A program made the position numbers and the translations under genes. Positions 10,401-20,001 of a stretch of 41,794 nt of DNA are shown in pieces. Source of the stretch: Gammaproteobacteria bacterium (GTDB lineage Bacteria; Pseudomonadota; Gammaproteobacteria; Enterobacterales; Alteromonadaceae); NCBI GenBank assembly GCA_002401725.1, contig NVTW01000007.1, positions 46,093 to 87,886 of the forward strand, read 5' to 3'. Position 1 is the stretch's first letter. The number at the start of each line of letters is the position of its first letter. Below the pieces are notes generated by a model. The model did not search any database. It saw only the letters and a list, made by a program, of their open reading frames with translations, and was not told where the DNA came from.

Positions 10401-10862
10401 ATGAATGTAGAGTTTATTAATCCATTTTTAACATCAATGCTTAATGTTATGACCACGATGGCGCAAGTTGATCTAATACCAGAAAAACCTATTTTAAAAA
10501 AAGGGGTTGTTGCCAAAGGTGATGTCTCGGGGCTTATCGGTATGGTGAGTGCTGAAGCTAAAGGGTCACTATCTATTACTTTTGAAGCTAGTTTAGCATT
10601 AGGTGCTATGCACAATATGTTTGGTGAAAGCCCTGATGAAATTAATGATGAAATAACTGATCTTGTTGGTGAAATCACCAACATGGTTACAGGTGGCGCT
10701 AAGCGTTTACTTAGTGAGAAAGGTATCGAATTTGATATGGCAACACCTATGGTTGTATCAGGACCGGGTCATACCATTAACCATAAGGCTGAAGGACCCA
10801 TTGTGATGATCCCATTAAATTCACCTTTAGGTAAGGCTTATATTGAATTTAGCTTTGACTAA
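10401..10862 (+). CDS. CheX-like chemotaxis phosphatase-family protein
   Basis: MNVEFINPFLTSMLNVMTTMAQV...GLIGMVSAEAKGSLSITF...INDEITDLVGEITNMVTGGAKRLL, typical stand-alone CheX; ATG at 10401 preferred over TTG at 10389. Confidence 0.82.
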   Translation: MNVEFINPFLTSMLNVMTTMAQVDLIPEKPILKKGVVAKGDVSGLIGMVSAEAKGSLSITFEASLALGAMHNMFGESPDEINDEITDLVGEITNMVTGGAKRLLSEKGIEFDMATPMVVSGPGHTINHKAEGPIVMIPLNSPLGKAYIEFSFD

Positions 10863-10897
10863 GCTTTTGTTTAACCAACGTCTATTTAATAAAAATC

Positions 10898-10925
10898 AAT
10901 AAGCTGCTACTTTAAGCAGCTTATT
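10898..10925. terminator. Hairpin between convergent cheX-like and folA genes, likely terminator
   Basis: aataagctgct/agcagcttatt perfect 11-bp stem between convergent genes; no long T-run. Confidence 0.6.
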
Positions 10926-10934
10926 CCTGCGTGC

Positions 10935-11426
10935 TTATATTCGCGAGTAGACGCAAAACTCTAAATCATATACATTTTTGTCATCCGCTAAATATTTTTC
11001 GCTACTTATTTTTTGCCACTCATTGTCAACATTGTATGCTGGAAATTTAGTATCGCCATTAATGTCGGCATCAATATGAGTAACATAAAGGCGATCAGCT
11101 TTATCTAAACAATGCTGGTAAATAGTACCACCGCCAATAACCATCACCTCTTCAATTCCATTAACTAAAGCAAGTGCTTCATCAACAGAGCTAACCACAT
11201 CAATTTTTTCAGCACTATAGTTTTTATTCCGAGAAATAATAATATTACGCCGCCCCGGTAGCGGAAAACCAATTGATTCAAAGGTTTTTCGTCCCATGAT
11301 CACCGGTTTACCTAACGTTACGCGCTTAAAGTAAGCTAAATCAGCAGGCAAATGCCACGGCATAGTATTATCTTTACCAATAATATTGTTGTGGGCGGTA
11401 GCGACGATTAGTGAGAGTGTGGTCAT
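10935..11426 (-). CDS. folA: Dihydrofolate reductase
   Basis: MTTLSLIVATAHNNIIGKDNTMPWHLPADLAYFKRVTLGKPVIMGRKTFESIG, classic DHFR. Confidence 0.97.
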   Translation of the reverse strand: MTTLSLIVATAHNNIIGKDNTMPWHLPADLAYFKRVTLGKPVIMGRKTFESIGFPLPGRRNIIISRNKNYSAEKIDVVSSVDEALALVNGIEEVMVIGGGTIYQHCLDKADRLYVTHIDADINGDTKFPAYNVDNEWQKISSEKYLADDKNVYDLEFCVYSRI

Positions 11427-11509
11427 AAAAACTTATTTTAATCGATAATAAAAAATAGAGTATAAAACAAAACATGACTATGCAGAACACTCAGGTGTTT
11501 ATTATAATT

Positions 11510-11569
11510 GTCATCTTCGAGAGGTTTTAATCGAAGATTCCCGCTTAAAAGACTGCGGGAATGACGGTT
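11510..11569. repeat. Inverted pair of family A hairpin repeat units (copies 2 and 3)
   Basis: atcttcga...tcgaagat (11513-11520/11531-11538) and attcccgc...gcgggaat (11537-11544/11555-11562); whole element bounded by gtcat...atgac. Confidence 0.7.
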
Positions 11570-11679
11570 CTGAGCCAAGTGTCTAGGCATGAAACAAAAT
11601 AGCCATGCAATGCATGACTACGTTTAAAAATAGTTCATTAAGTAACAAGGGTTTACTGACGATATTCAACTTCTACATC

Positions 11680-12834
<1,155 letters not shown>

Positions 12835-12927
12835 TTAAACCTAACAAAAATAATTGCTTATTAATTATACGCTAAAATTTAGAAAAACAATTAGTTTAAT
12901 CGTTTTAACTAATTAACAAAATAGGGT

Positions 12928-12958
12928 AAAAAAAAACCCTGCTTTTCAGCAGGGTTTT
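12928..12958 (-). terminator. Rho-independent terminator after rplU-rpmA
   Basis: aaaaccctgct-tttc-agcagggtttt stem with A-run on its left side (U-run on minus transcript). Confidence 0.88.
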
Positions 12959-12976
12959 CATAAAGAATATAAATTC

Positions 12977-13234
12977 TTATTCTGCAACGATACTAACAAA
13001 TTTACGGCTTTTAGGGCCTTTAATATCGAATTGAACCTTGCCATCGCTTAATGCAAACAAAGTATGATCTTTACCAATACCCATGTTTGTACCCGCGTGA
13101 AATTTAGTACCACGTTGACGAACAATAATGTTGCCTGCTAATACAGATTCGCCGCCAAAGCGTTTAACGCCTAAACGTTTACTTTCTGAATCACGACCAT
13201 TTCGTGTACTACCTGCAGCTTTCTTATGTGCCAT
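12977..13234 (-). CDS. rpmA: 50S ribosomal protein L27
   Basis: [31 protein letters not shown]. Confidence 0.99.
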   Translation of the reverse strand: MAHKKAAGSTRNGRDSESKRLGVKRFGGESVLAGNIIVRQRGTKFHAGTNMGIGKDHTLFALSDGKVQFDIKGPKSRKFVSIVAE

Positions 13235-13250
13235 TTTAAAGCGCTCCTAA

Positions 13251-13562
13251 TTAGCCGTTAATACCAGTAATCTTCACTTCAGTGAACCATTGACGATGGC
13301 CCGCTTGTTTGCGTGAATGTTTACGACGTTTGAATTTTACAATTTTAACTTTATCAGCGCGACCTTGTGTTACCACTTCAGCCACAACTTTTCCACCTTT
13401 AACATAAGGGGCACCAACGTTGATGTTATCACCGTCAGCAATCATTAAAACATTATCGAACTCAACTGATGCGCCTACTTCAAGCTCAAGCTTTTCAAGA
13501 CGTACCGTTTGTCCTTCAGAAACACGATGCTGTTTACCACCGCTCTGGAATACCGCGTACAT
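13251..13562 (-). CDS. rplU: 50S ribosomal protein L21
   Basis: [29 protein letters not shown] at 13562 preferred over ORF-track start 13583. Confidence 0.98.
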   Translation of the reverse strand: MYAVFQSGGKQHRVSEGQTVRLEKLELEVGASVEFDNVLMIADGDNINVGAPYVKGGKVVAEVVTQGRADKVKIVKFKRRKHSRKQAGHRQWFTEVKITGING

Positions 13563-13796
13563 AGCTACTCCGTACTGCGTCACTTAGCTTCATTGAAGTT
13601 TTGTATGACGCTTTAAATTTAAAAATATAGGGCGCGAATTCTACGCGAAGAAAATAATAATCGCAAGTTAAATTAACAACCTTTTATACTTTTTTAGTTA
13701 TTCTTTTATTCTCTTTAATACAGAGCTAGTTTCACACTTTTTTTCGTGTAAACTCAACAACAAATTTGATCCTAAATATTAGCTAAGTTTTACTCG

Positions 13797-14768
13797 ATGG
13801 AATTTAAAAATATACAAGCATTAACGCATGATGACATGAAGCAAGTTAATGATTTGATCTACCAACAATTACAATCAGATGTGGCGCTTATTAACCAGTT
13901 AGGCGTTTATATTGTTAATTCTGGCGGCAAGCGTATGCGCCCAATGTTAACGGTGTTGGTAGCGCAAGCATTAAATTTTCAAAGTAGCGAACATCATAGT
14001 ATCGCTGCAATAATTGAATTTATTCATACGGCAACCTTGTTACATGACGATGTTGTTGATGAATCTAATATGCGTCGTGGTAAAGAAACGGCTAATGCGC
14101 TGTTTGGTAATAGTGCGAGTGTGTTAGTCGGCGATTTTCTCTATACCCGCTCTTTTCAAATGATGGTAAAGCTTAACAATATGCGGGTAATGGATATACT
14201 CTCTGAAACCACCAATATTGTTGCTGAAGGTGAAGTGCTGCAATTAATGAATTGCAATGATGCTGACACCACCGAAGCGAGCTATATGCAGGTAATTTAC
14301 TGTAAAACAGCTAAACTATTTGAAGCAGCTACGCGCTTACCTGCGGTACTTGCTAATAAAGACGCTGAGCTGGAAAATGCTTTAGCCGATTATGGAAAAT
14401 ATTTAGGTACCGCTTTTCAGTTAGTTGACGACATTATGGATTACACCGCAGATGCTAAAGAAATGGGCAAAAATGTCGGTGATGATCTTGCTGAAGGCAA
14501 ACCCACACTACCTTTGCTCTATGCAATGAAACACGGTAATGAGGAACAAGCAAAACTTATTCGTGAAGCTATTGAACTTGGTAATGGTATGGAACACCTC
14601 GACGATATTTTAACCGTGATGGAGCAAACCGGCTCGTTAGTTTACACCCAAAAACAAGCCGAGATTGAAGCAGATAAAGCAATACAATGTTTAGTAATAC
14701 TACCAGAAAGTGACGCTAAACAAGCGTTAATTAGTTTGGCGCATATTGCGGCGAACCGATCAGCCTAG
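13797..14768 (+). CDS. ispB: Polyprenyl (octaprenyl) diphosphate synthase
   Basis: GGKRMRPML, LLHDDVVDESNMRRG and FQLVDDIMDYT Asp-rich motifs; divergent from rplU-rpmA as is usual in Gammaproteobacteria. Confidence 0.95.
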   Translation: MEFKNIQALTHDDMKQVNDLIYQQLQSDVALINQLGVYIVNSGGKRMRPMLTVLVAQALNFQSSEHHSIAAIIEFIHTATLLHDDVVDESNMRRGKETANALFGNSASVLVGDFLYTRSFQMMVKLNNMRVMDILSETTNIVAEGEVLQLMNCNDADTTEASYMQVIYCKTAKLFEAATRLPAVLANKDAELENALADYGKYLGTAFQLVDDIMDYTADAKEMGKNVGDDLAEGKPTLPLLYAMKHGNEEQAKLIREAIELGNGMEHLDDILTVMEQTGSLVYTQKQAEIEADKAIQCLVILPESDAKQALISLAHIAANRSA

Positions 14769-14809
14769 CTTTTATTAGCAGCCATTTAAAAACACAGTAA
14801 ATAGACGAT

Positions 14810-15211
14810 ATGAGTGAACAAAATAGTTATTTAAACAATCCATTACATGGTGTTGGTTTAGCGCAAGTATTAACTGAATTAGTTGAACACTATGGCTTTG
14901 AAATTTTACATGCCTACTTAGGGCTTAATTGTTTCAAAACTAAGCCTAGCATTGCGTCAAGTGTTAAGTTTTTGAAAAAAACCGATTGGGCAAGAGAAAA
15001 ACTTGAAAGCTTTTATTTGTACCAATATAAGAACTTACCGAAAGCCGATGATATACAATTTGAATTGCCACCGCGCGAAAGAATAGTGCCGAAACATCAA
15101 ACACCAAAAAAGCCTGCAGAACTTAGTTTTGAAGATGCTGAGCGTCTGCGTCAAAAGAAAGCGGAAAAAACCAGAGCGCGCAATGCCAATATCAATGATC
15201 CTTGGGGCTAA
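14810..15211 (+). CDS. VF530/DUF2132 family small protein
   Basis: [64 protein letters not shown]530 family signature. Confidence 0.85.
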   Translation: MSEQNSYLNNPLHGVGLAQVLTELVEHYGFEILHAYLGLNCFKTKPSIASSVKFLKKTDWAREKLESFYLYQYKNLPKADDIQFELPPRERIVPKHQTPKKPAELSFEDAERLRQKKAEKTRARNANINDPWG

Positions 15212-15218
15212 TAAAAGC

Positions 15219-15244
15219 AAAAACCGATCAATTGATCGGTTTTT
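15219..15244. terminator. Palindromic terminator, possibly bidirectional (mdh is convergent)
   Basis: aaaaaccgatca-at-tgatcggttttt near-perfect palindrome with A/T runs on both sides. Confidence 0.85.
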
Positions 15245-15337
15245 AATTACGCAATTAAAAAATTATAGATGTCGAGACAAATATCAATCTACAATTAAAT
15301 TTTGAGCAATTTAAGCACGGAATTTTATTAACAGTTA

Positions 15338-16273
15338 TTAACCGTTAATAAAATCAACACCTTCTTTAATATCAGCTTTTAACGTATCAAGCATGTCGTT
15401 TTTGGCTTTTTCTTCAAACGGGCTTAATTCGCCGTAAGCTAAGTATTCTTCAACACCATTTTTGCCTAAACGTACTGGTTGGGCAAAAAAATCAGCATCG
15501 CCAGTGTTACCTTGCACATAAGCATAGTCAACAACGTCTTCACCTTGCATGGCTTTAACTAGCGACATACAAAAACGTGCAGCTGCAGCGCCCATAGACA
15601 AAGTTGCACTACCGCCACCGGCTTTAGCATTAACCACTTCAGTTCCCGCATTTTGAATACGAGGCGTTAACGCAGCAACTTCTTCATCAGTAAAGCTAGT
15701 GCCTTTAATTTGTGAAAGTAAGGGTAAAATTGTAGTTCCTGAGTGACCGCCAATAACCGGCACTTTCACATCAGCTACATTTAAGCCTTTTAATTCAGCC
15801 ACAAACGCTTCACTACGAATAACATCTAAGGTAGTAATACCGAAAACGCGATTTGCTTCAAATGTACCTGCTTTTTTGAATACTTCAGCAACAATGGGCA
15901 CAGTACCGTTTACTGGGTTAGTAATAATACCCACTAATGCTTTTGGGCAATTAGCGACAATGCCTTCAGCCAATGTTTTGATAATACCAGCATTAACAGC
16001 AAATAAATCAGCTCTGTCCATACCAGGTTTGCGTGGCATTCCTGCTGGAATTAATACAATATCGGCACCTGTTAAAGCATCGCCTAAGGCATCAGCACCA
16101 AAACCAGCAACTTTAACATCAGTCGGGATGTGTGATAAATCTACGGCAACACCCGGAACAACAGGCGCTACGTCATAAAGCGATAACTCTGAACCGGCGG
16201 GTAATTGAGTTTTTAATAGTAAAGATAATGCTTGGCCAATACCGCCAGCCGCACCTAAAACAGCAACTTTCAT
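15338..16273 (-). CDS. mdh: Malate dehydrogenase
   Basis: [38 protein letters not shown]...[15 protein letters not shown] at 16273 preferred over ORF-track start 16312. Confidence 0.98.
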   Translation of the reverse strand: MKVAVLGAAGGIGQALSLLLKTQLPAGSELSLYDVAPVVPGVAVDLSHIPTDVKVAGFGADALGDALTGADIVLIPAGMPRKPGMDRADLFAVNAGIIKTLAEGIVANCPKALVGIITNPVNGTVPIVAEVFKKAGTFEANRVFGITTLDVIRSEAFVAELKGLNVADVKVPVIGGHSGTTILPLLSQIKGTSFTDEEVAALTPRIQNAGTEVVNAKAGGGSATLSMGAAAARFCMSLVKAMQGEDVVDYAYVQGNTGDADFFAQPVRLGKNGVEEYLAYGELSPFEEKAKNDMLDTLKADIKEGVDFING

Positions 16274-16386
16274 GTGATGTCTCCGAATGTTTAAATGATA
16301 ATTTAATTTCATATAAAATTAAATTTGAGTATTTACGTAATTTTCGCCGCAAAAGATATAGCAAATGCCGCAATAATTCAATGCTT

Positions 16387-16440
16387 ATACTCATTCTACT
16401 TGAATATGCATAAACTCGCATCTTCAAGAAGAATGAGTAT
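16387..16440. repeat. Long imperfect hairpin repeat in mdh-argR intergenic region (family B)
   Basis: 23-bp arms atactcattctacttgaatatgc / gcatcttcaagaagaatgagtat (2 mismatches), 8-nt spacer. Confidence 0.75.
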
Positions 16441-16484
16441 AGTTAGTCTATTATAGCGCGCTAATTTACCCTATAATAGTGTAA

Positions 16485-16554
16485 TACCAATTCTACTAGT
16501 TTAGAAATTCGACATTAGTAGTATAGACATAAAAAACAGATACTAAGAAATTGG
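16485..16554. repeat. Possible short MITE-like element with imperfect termini
   Basis: ataccaattctactagt ... actaagaaattgg imperfect terminal inverted repeats; inner ctacta/tagtag dyad. Confidence 0.35.
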
Positions 16555-16576
16555 CAAGTAAGGTTAAAAATAAATT

Positions 16577-17050
16577 ATGACCGCACCGCAAAAACAAGAA
16601 GCATTAGTTCATGCATTTAAAGAATTATTAAAACAAGAACAATTTGGTTCACAAAGCGATATTGTTGATGCATTAAAAGCACAAGGTTTTGACAATATCA
16701 GCCAGTCAAAAGTGTCACGCATGTTAAGCAAGTATGGTGCAGTGCGTACTCGTAATGCTCGTCAAGAAATGGTCTATTGTTTACCTGCCGAATTAGGTAT
16801 GCCAACCGCAAAAAGCCCTCTTAAACAATTAGTCCTTGATATTGAACATAATGAAGTGATGATCATTATTCGTACTAGCCCCGGCGCGGCACAATTAATA
16901 GCACGTTTACTGGATAGTTTAAGTAAAACCGATGGCGTATTAGGTACTATTGCCGGCGATGATACTATTTTTATTGCCCCTGCTGATATCAAACAAATTA
17001 AGCATACTATTGCTAATTTAAAAGAGTTATTTCTTAAAAATATTGGTTAG
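16577..17050 (+). CDS. argR: Arginine repressor
   Basis: [57 protein letters not shown]; divergent from mdh. Confidence 0.97.
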   Translation: MTAPQKQEALVHAFKELLKQEQFGSQSDIVDALKAQGFDNISQSKVSRMLSKYGAVRTRNARQEMVYCLPAELGMPTAKSPLKQLVLDIEHNEVMIIIRTSPGAAQLIARLLDSLSKTDGVLGTIAGDDTIFIAPADIKQIKHTIANLKELFLKNIG

Positions 17051-17080
17051 TTTACGTTGTAAAGGAAATAGCGTTAACCA

Positions 17081-18007
17081 TTAAGTTAACGCTAAACCGG
17101 CTAAAAAATTTAAACTAGGGGCAAAAAATGCGGCACCTGTTTCGGCTTGAGTAAATTCTAGTAGATGATCATAATTACCATCATCATCACCAAAAATCAT
17201 ACTGCGCAGTATTAATTCAAAGTTTTTTGGCGTATTACAATAAGAAACAAAAAATAGCCCCTGCATTTTCATTTCACCATAAGGCATACTTTGTCTTAAT
17301 ATTTCAATGATATTACCGTCTTCGTCTTTTAAATTAGCGCGTTTGGTGTGCGCGGTAGGCAGTTTTTTGTCATCATCAAATTCAATATTTTCAAATTTAG
17401 TGCGACCAAAAATTTCTTCTTGAGAATCTTGCTCTATCGCATTCCATAAATTCAAATTATGACGGTAGCGTTGAATATGCAAATAACTGCCACCGGCAAA
17501 ATTATTGTCATCCTGCTGATTTATTAAGGCAATTTCGCGACGATGAAAGCCTTTCGGGTTTTCAGTGCCGTCGACAAAACCGGTTAGATCTCGTCCGTCT
17601 AAATAACGAAAACCATGTACTTGCTCGACGAGTTCCACACTATCACCTAATAATTGGCACACTTTATCGCTAACAATGTAATTAACATCAGCACGATCGC
17701 TACGTATTTCAATATATAAATCATAAGAACTTGCTGGTGCTATTCTATCGTCACAGGTTATGGCTGGAAAAGGCGCTAAATGTTTTGGTTTGCCTTCAGG
17801 ACAAAACTCATCCCAGTAATTAGCACCAATGGCAATAACGCCCGATAAATTAGCTTCGGAGTACTGATCGGCATAATCATCCAATAACGCAGGTAAGCGT
17901 GATAATGCTTGGCGGATAAAGGAATTTTTATCATCTAAGGCATTAAATAATAAATAATAGCCGTGTAAGCTAGGTTCAGCGCAAATACCAAATTGTTCTC
18001 GTGCCAT
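17081..18007 (-). CDS. DyP-type heme peroxidase (YfeX-like)
   Basis: GRDLTGFVDGTENPKG (GxxDG motif), RQSMPYGEMKMQGLFFVSYC. Confidence 0.94.
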   Translation of the reverse strand: MAREQFGICAEPSLHGYYLLFNALDDKNSFIRQALSRLPALLDDYADQYSEANLSGVIAIGANYWDEFCPEGKPKHLAPFPAITCDDRIAPASSYDLYIEIRSDRADVNYIVSDKVCQLLGDSVELVEQVHGFRYLDGRDLTGFVDGTENPKGFHRREIALINQQDDNNFAGGSYLHIQRYRHNLNLWNAIEQDSQEEIFGRTKFENIEFDDDKKLPTAHTKRANLKDEDGNIIEILRQSMPYGEMKMQGLFFVSYCNTPKNFELILRSMIFGDDDGNYDHLLEFTQAETGAAFFAPSLNFLAGLALT

Positions 18008-18049
18008 GAATTACTCTGTAAACTTGTTGATTATTCATTAATTTTACAC

Positions 18050-18078
18050 AAAAAAAGCAGCTTTGCGCTGCTTTTTTT
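18050..18078. terminator. Terminator downstream of amt (minus strand)
   Basis: aaaaaagcagc-tttgc-gctgcttttttt stem with A/T tracts on both sides. Confidence 0.85.
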
Positions 18079-18098
18079 ATAATTTATCAATTTAATAA

Positions 18099-19334
18099 TT
18101 AACGAACAAACTCAGGGTAAGCCTCTATGCCACAGTCTGACATATCAACACCGTTATATTCCTCTTCTTCGCTAACACGAATGCCCATGGTTTTCTTTAA
18201 AATGGCCCAAACAATAAAGCTGGCAACAAATACCCAACCAAAGATAACAGCTGCACCGTATAACTGCGAACTAAAGTGAGTTTCAATATTTGTAAATGGC
18301 ACTACCATTACACCGAACAAACCGACTACACCGTGAACCGATAAAGCACCGACAGGATCATCAATTTTTATTTTATCAAAGCCGATTATCGACAGAATTA
18401 CAATGACGCCTGCAACGGCGCCAATTAATGTGGCAGCCAATGGTGATGGTGATAACGGATCAGCAGTAATTGCAACTAAGCCCGCTAATGCACCATTTAA
18501 AATCATCGTTAAATCAGCTTTACCCCAGACAATTTTATTAAATAATAATGCAGCGACTGCACCTGCGGCGGCTGAAGCATTGGTGTTTAAGAATATTTTA
18601 CCTACAGCGGTAGCATTAGCAGCATCAGAGAGCATTAATTGTGAACCACCGTTAAAGCCAAACCAACCCATCCATAAAATGAACGTACCTAACGTTGCCA
18701 TGGGCATATTAGCACCAGGAATAGGATGAACTTCGCCATTTTTACCGTATTTACCCTGACGAGCACCCAGCAATAATACGCCTGCTAACGCGGCGGCTGC
18801 ACCGGCTAAATGGACAATACCCGAACCAGCAAAATCACTAAAACCTGCTTTAGATAAAAAACCGCCGCCCCAAGTCCAATAACCTTCTAACGGGTAAATA
18901 AAACCAGTTAACACTACTGAAAATGCTAAAAATGCCCATAATTTCATCCGTTCAACCACGGCACCAGAAACAATCGACATTGCTGTTGCCACAAACACTA
19001 CTTGGAAAAAGAAATCAGACTCTAAAGAATGATCGGCATCACTTGCTTGGCTGCCAATTAATCCGGCAATGCTTGGGATAATACCGCCGGCGGTATTATC
19101 AACATACATAATGTTATAACCCACTAATAAAAATACCACGCAGGCTATTGCATAAAGGGCAATATTTTTGGTGAGTATTTCAGTGGTATTTTTAGAACGC
19201 ACTAAACCGGCTTCTAACATCGCAAAGCCTGCTGCCATCCACATCACCAATGCGCCAGAAATTAAAAAATAAAAGGTATCTAAGGCGAACCGTAATTCGG
19301 TTACTGAACTTGATACTTTTGCTAAATCTTCCAT
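18099..19334 (-). CDS. amt: Ammonium transporter
   Basis: Amt/Rh family: FAMLEAGLVRSKNTTEIL, DFAGSGIVHLAGAAAALAG, LGTFILWMGWFGFNGGS; downstream of P-II. Confidence 0.97.
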   Translation of the reverse strand: MEDLAKVSSSVTELRFALDTFYFLISGALVMWMAAGFAMLEAGLVRSKNTTEILTKNIALYAIACVVFLLVGYNIMYVDNTAGGIIPSIAGLIGSQASDADHSLESDFFFQVVFVATAMSIVSGAVVERMKLWAFLAFSVVLTGFIYPLEGYWTWGGGFLSKAGFSDFAGSGIVHLAGAAAALAGVLLLGARQGKYGKNGEVHPIPGANMPMATLGTFILWMGWFGFNGGSQLMLSDAANATAVGKIFLNTNASAAAGAVAALLFNKIVWGKADLTMILNGALAGLVAITADPLSPSPLAATLIGAVAGVIVILSIIGFDKIKIDDPVGALSVHGVVGLFGVMVVPFTNIETHFSSQLYGAAVIFGWVFVASFIVWAILKKTMGIRVSEEEEYNGVDMSDCGIEAYPEFVR

Positions 19335-19351
19335 CTTACACCTCTTTAAAA

Positions 19352-19708
<357 letters not shown>

Positions 19709-19724
19709 TTATTGTGTATTGTTA

Positions 19725-19740
19725 TTCAAAGCTTGTGCCA
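19725..19740 (-). promoter_or_regulatory. Sigma54 (RpoN) promoter for glnK-amt
   Basis: Minus strand TGGCACAAGCTTTGAA matches TGGCAC-N5-TTGCW except A for C at the -12 GC; 35 bp upstream of glnK ATG. Confidence 0.75.
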
Positions 19741-19801
19741 TTAAAAAATAGCTAATATTTACATGTAATTAGAGAGATTAATGTTTAATGTTTGATTTTT
19801 A

Positions 19802-19818
19802 TGCACCAGTTTTGTGCA
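19802..19818. promoter_or_regulatory. NtrC binding site (enhancer)
   Basis: TGCACCAGTTTTGTGCA, 17 bp, near-match to the NtrC consensus TGCACCA-N3-TGGTGCA; about 97 bp upstream of the predicted sigma54 start. Confidence 0.78.
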
Positions 19819-20001
19819 TTGTTAATTAAGGTTAGCAACTTAGTAGTGCAATAGTTGATTAGTTCAGATGTGTTCGAAAATTATACTGATAAGTAAAAAT
19901 TACTACTTTTTAGTGCTATTAATGTAAAAAAAGCTTAATAAAGCAGCGTTTTAATAGTAAGTTAAGGGGATAAAGAGTATTCACTTAAAGGAATGTAAAC
20001 C

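Noticed and set aside
10397-10684. Minus ORF inside cheX-like gene
   Set aside because: Antisense shadow of a recognised CDS.
15876-16178. Plus ORF inside mdh, and ORFs 16132-16413(+) and 16173-16427(-)
   Set aside because: Shadows of mdh or read through the intergenic palindromes; no homology recognisable.
18403-18729. Plus ORF inside amt (also 19250-19474)
   Set aside because: Antisense to amt and glnK; repetitive Ala/Pro/Asn composition typical of shadow frames.
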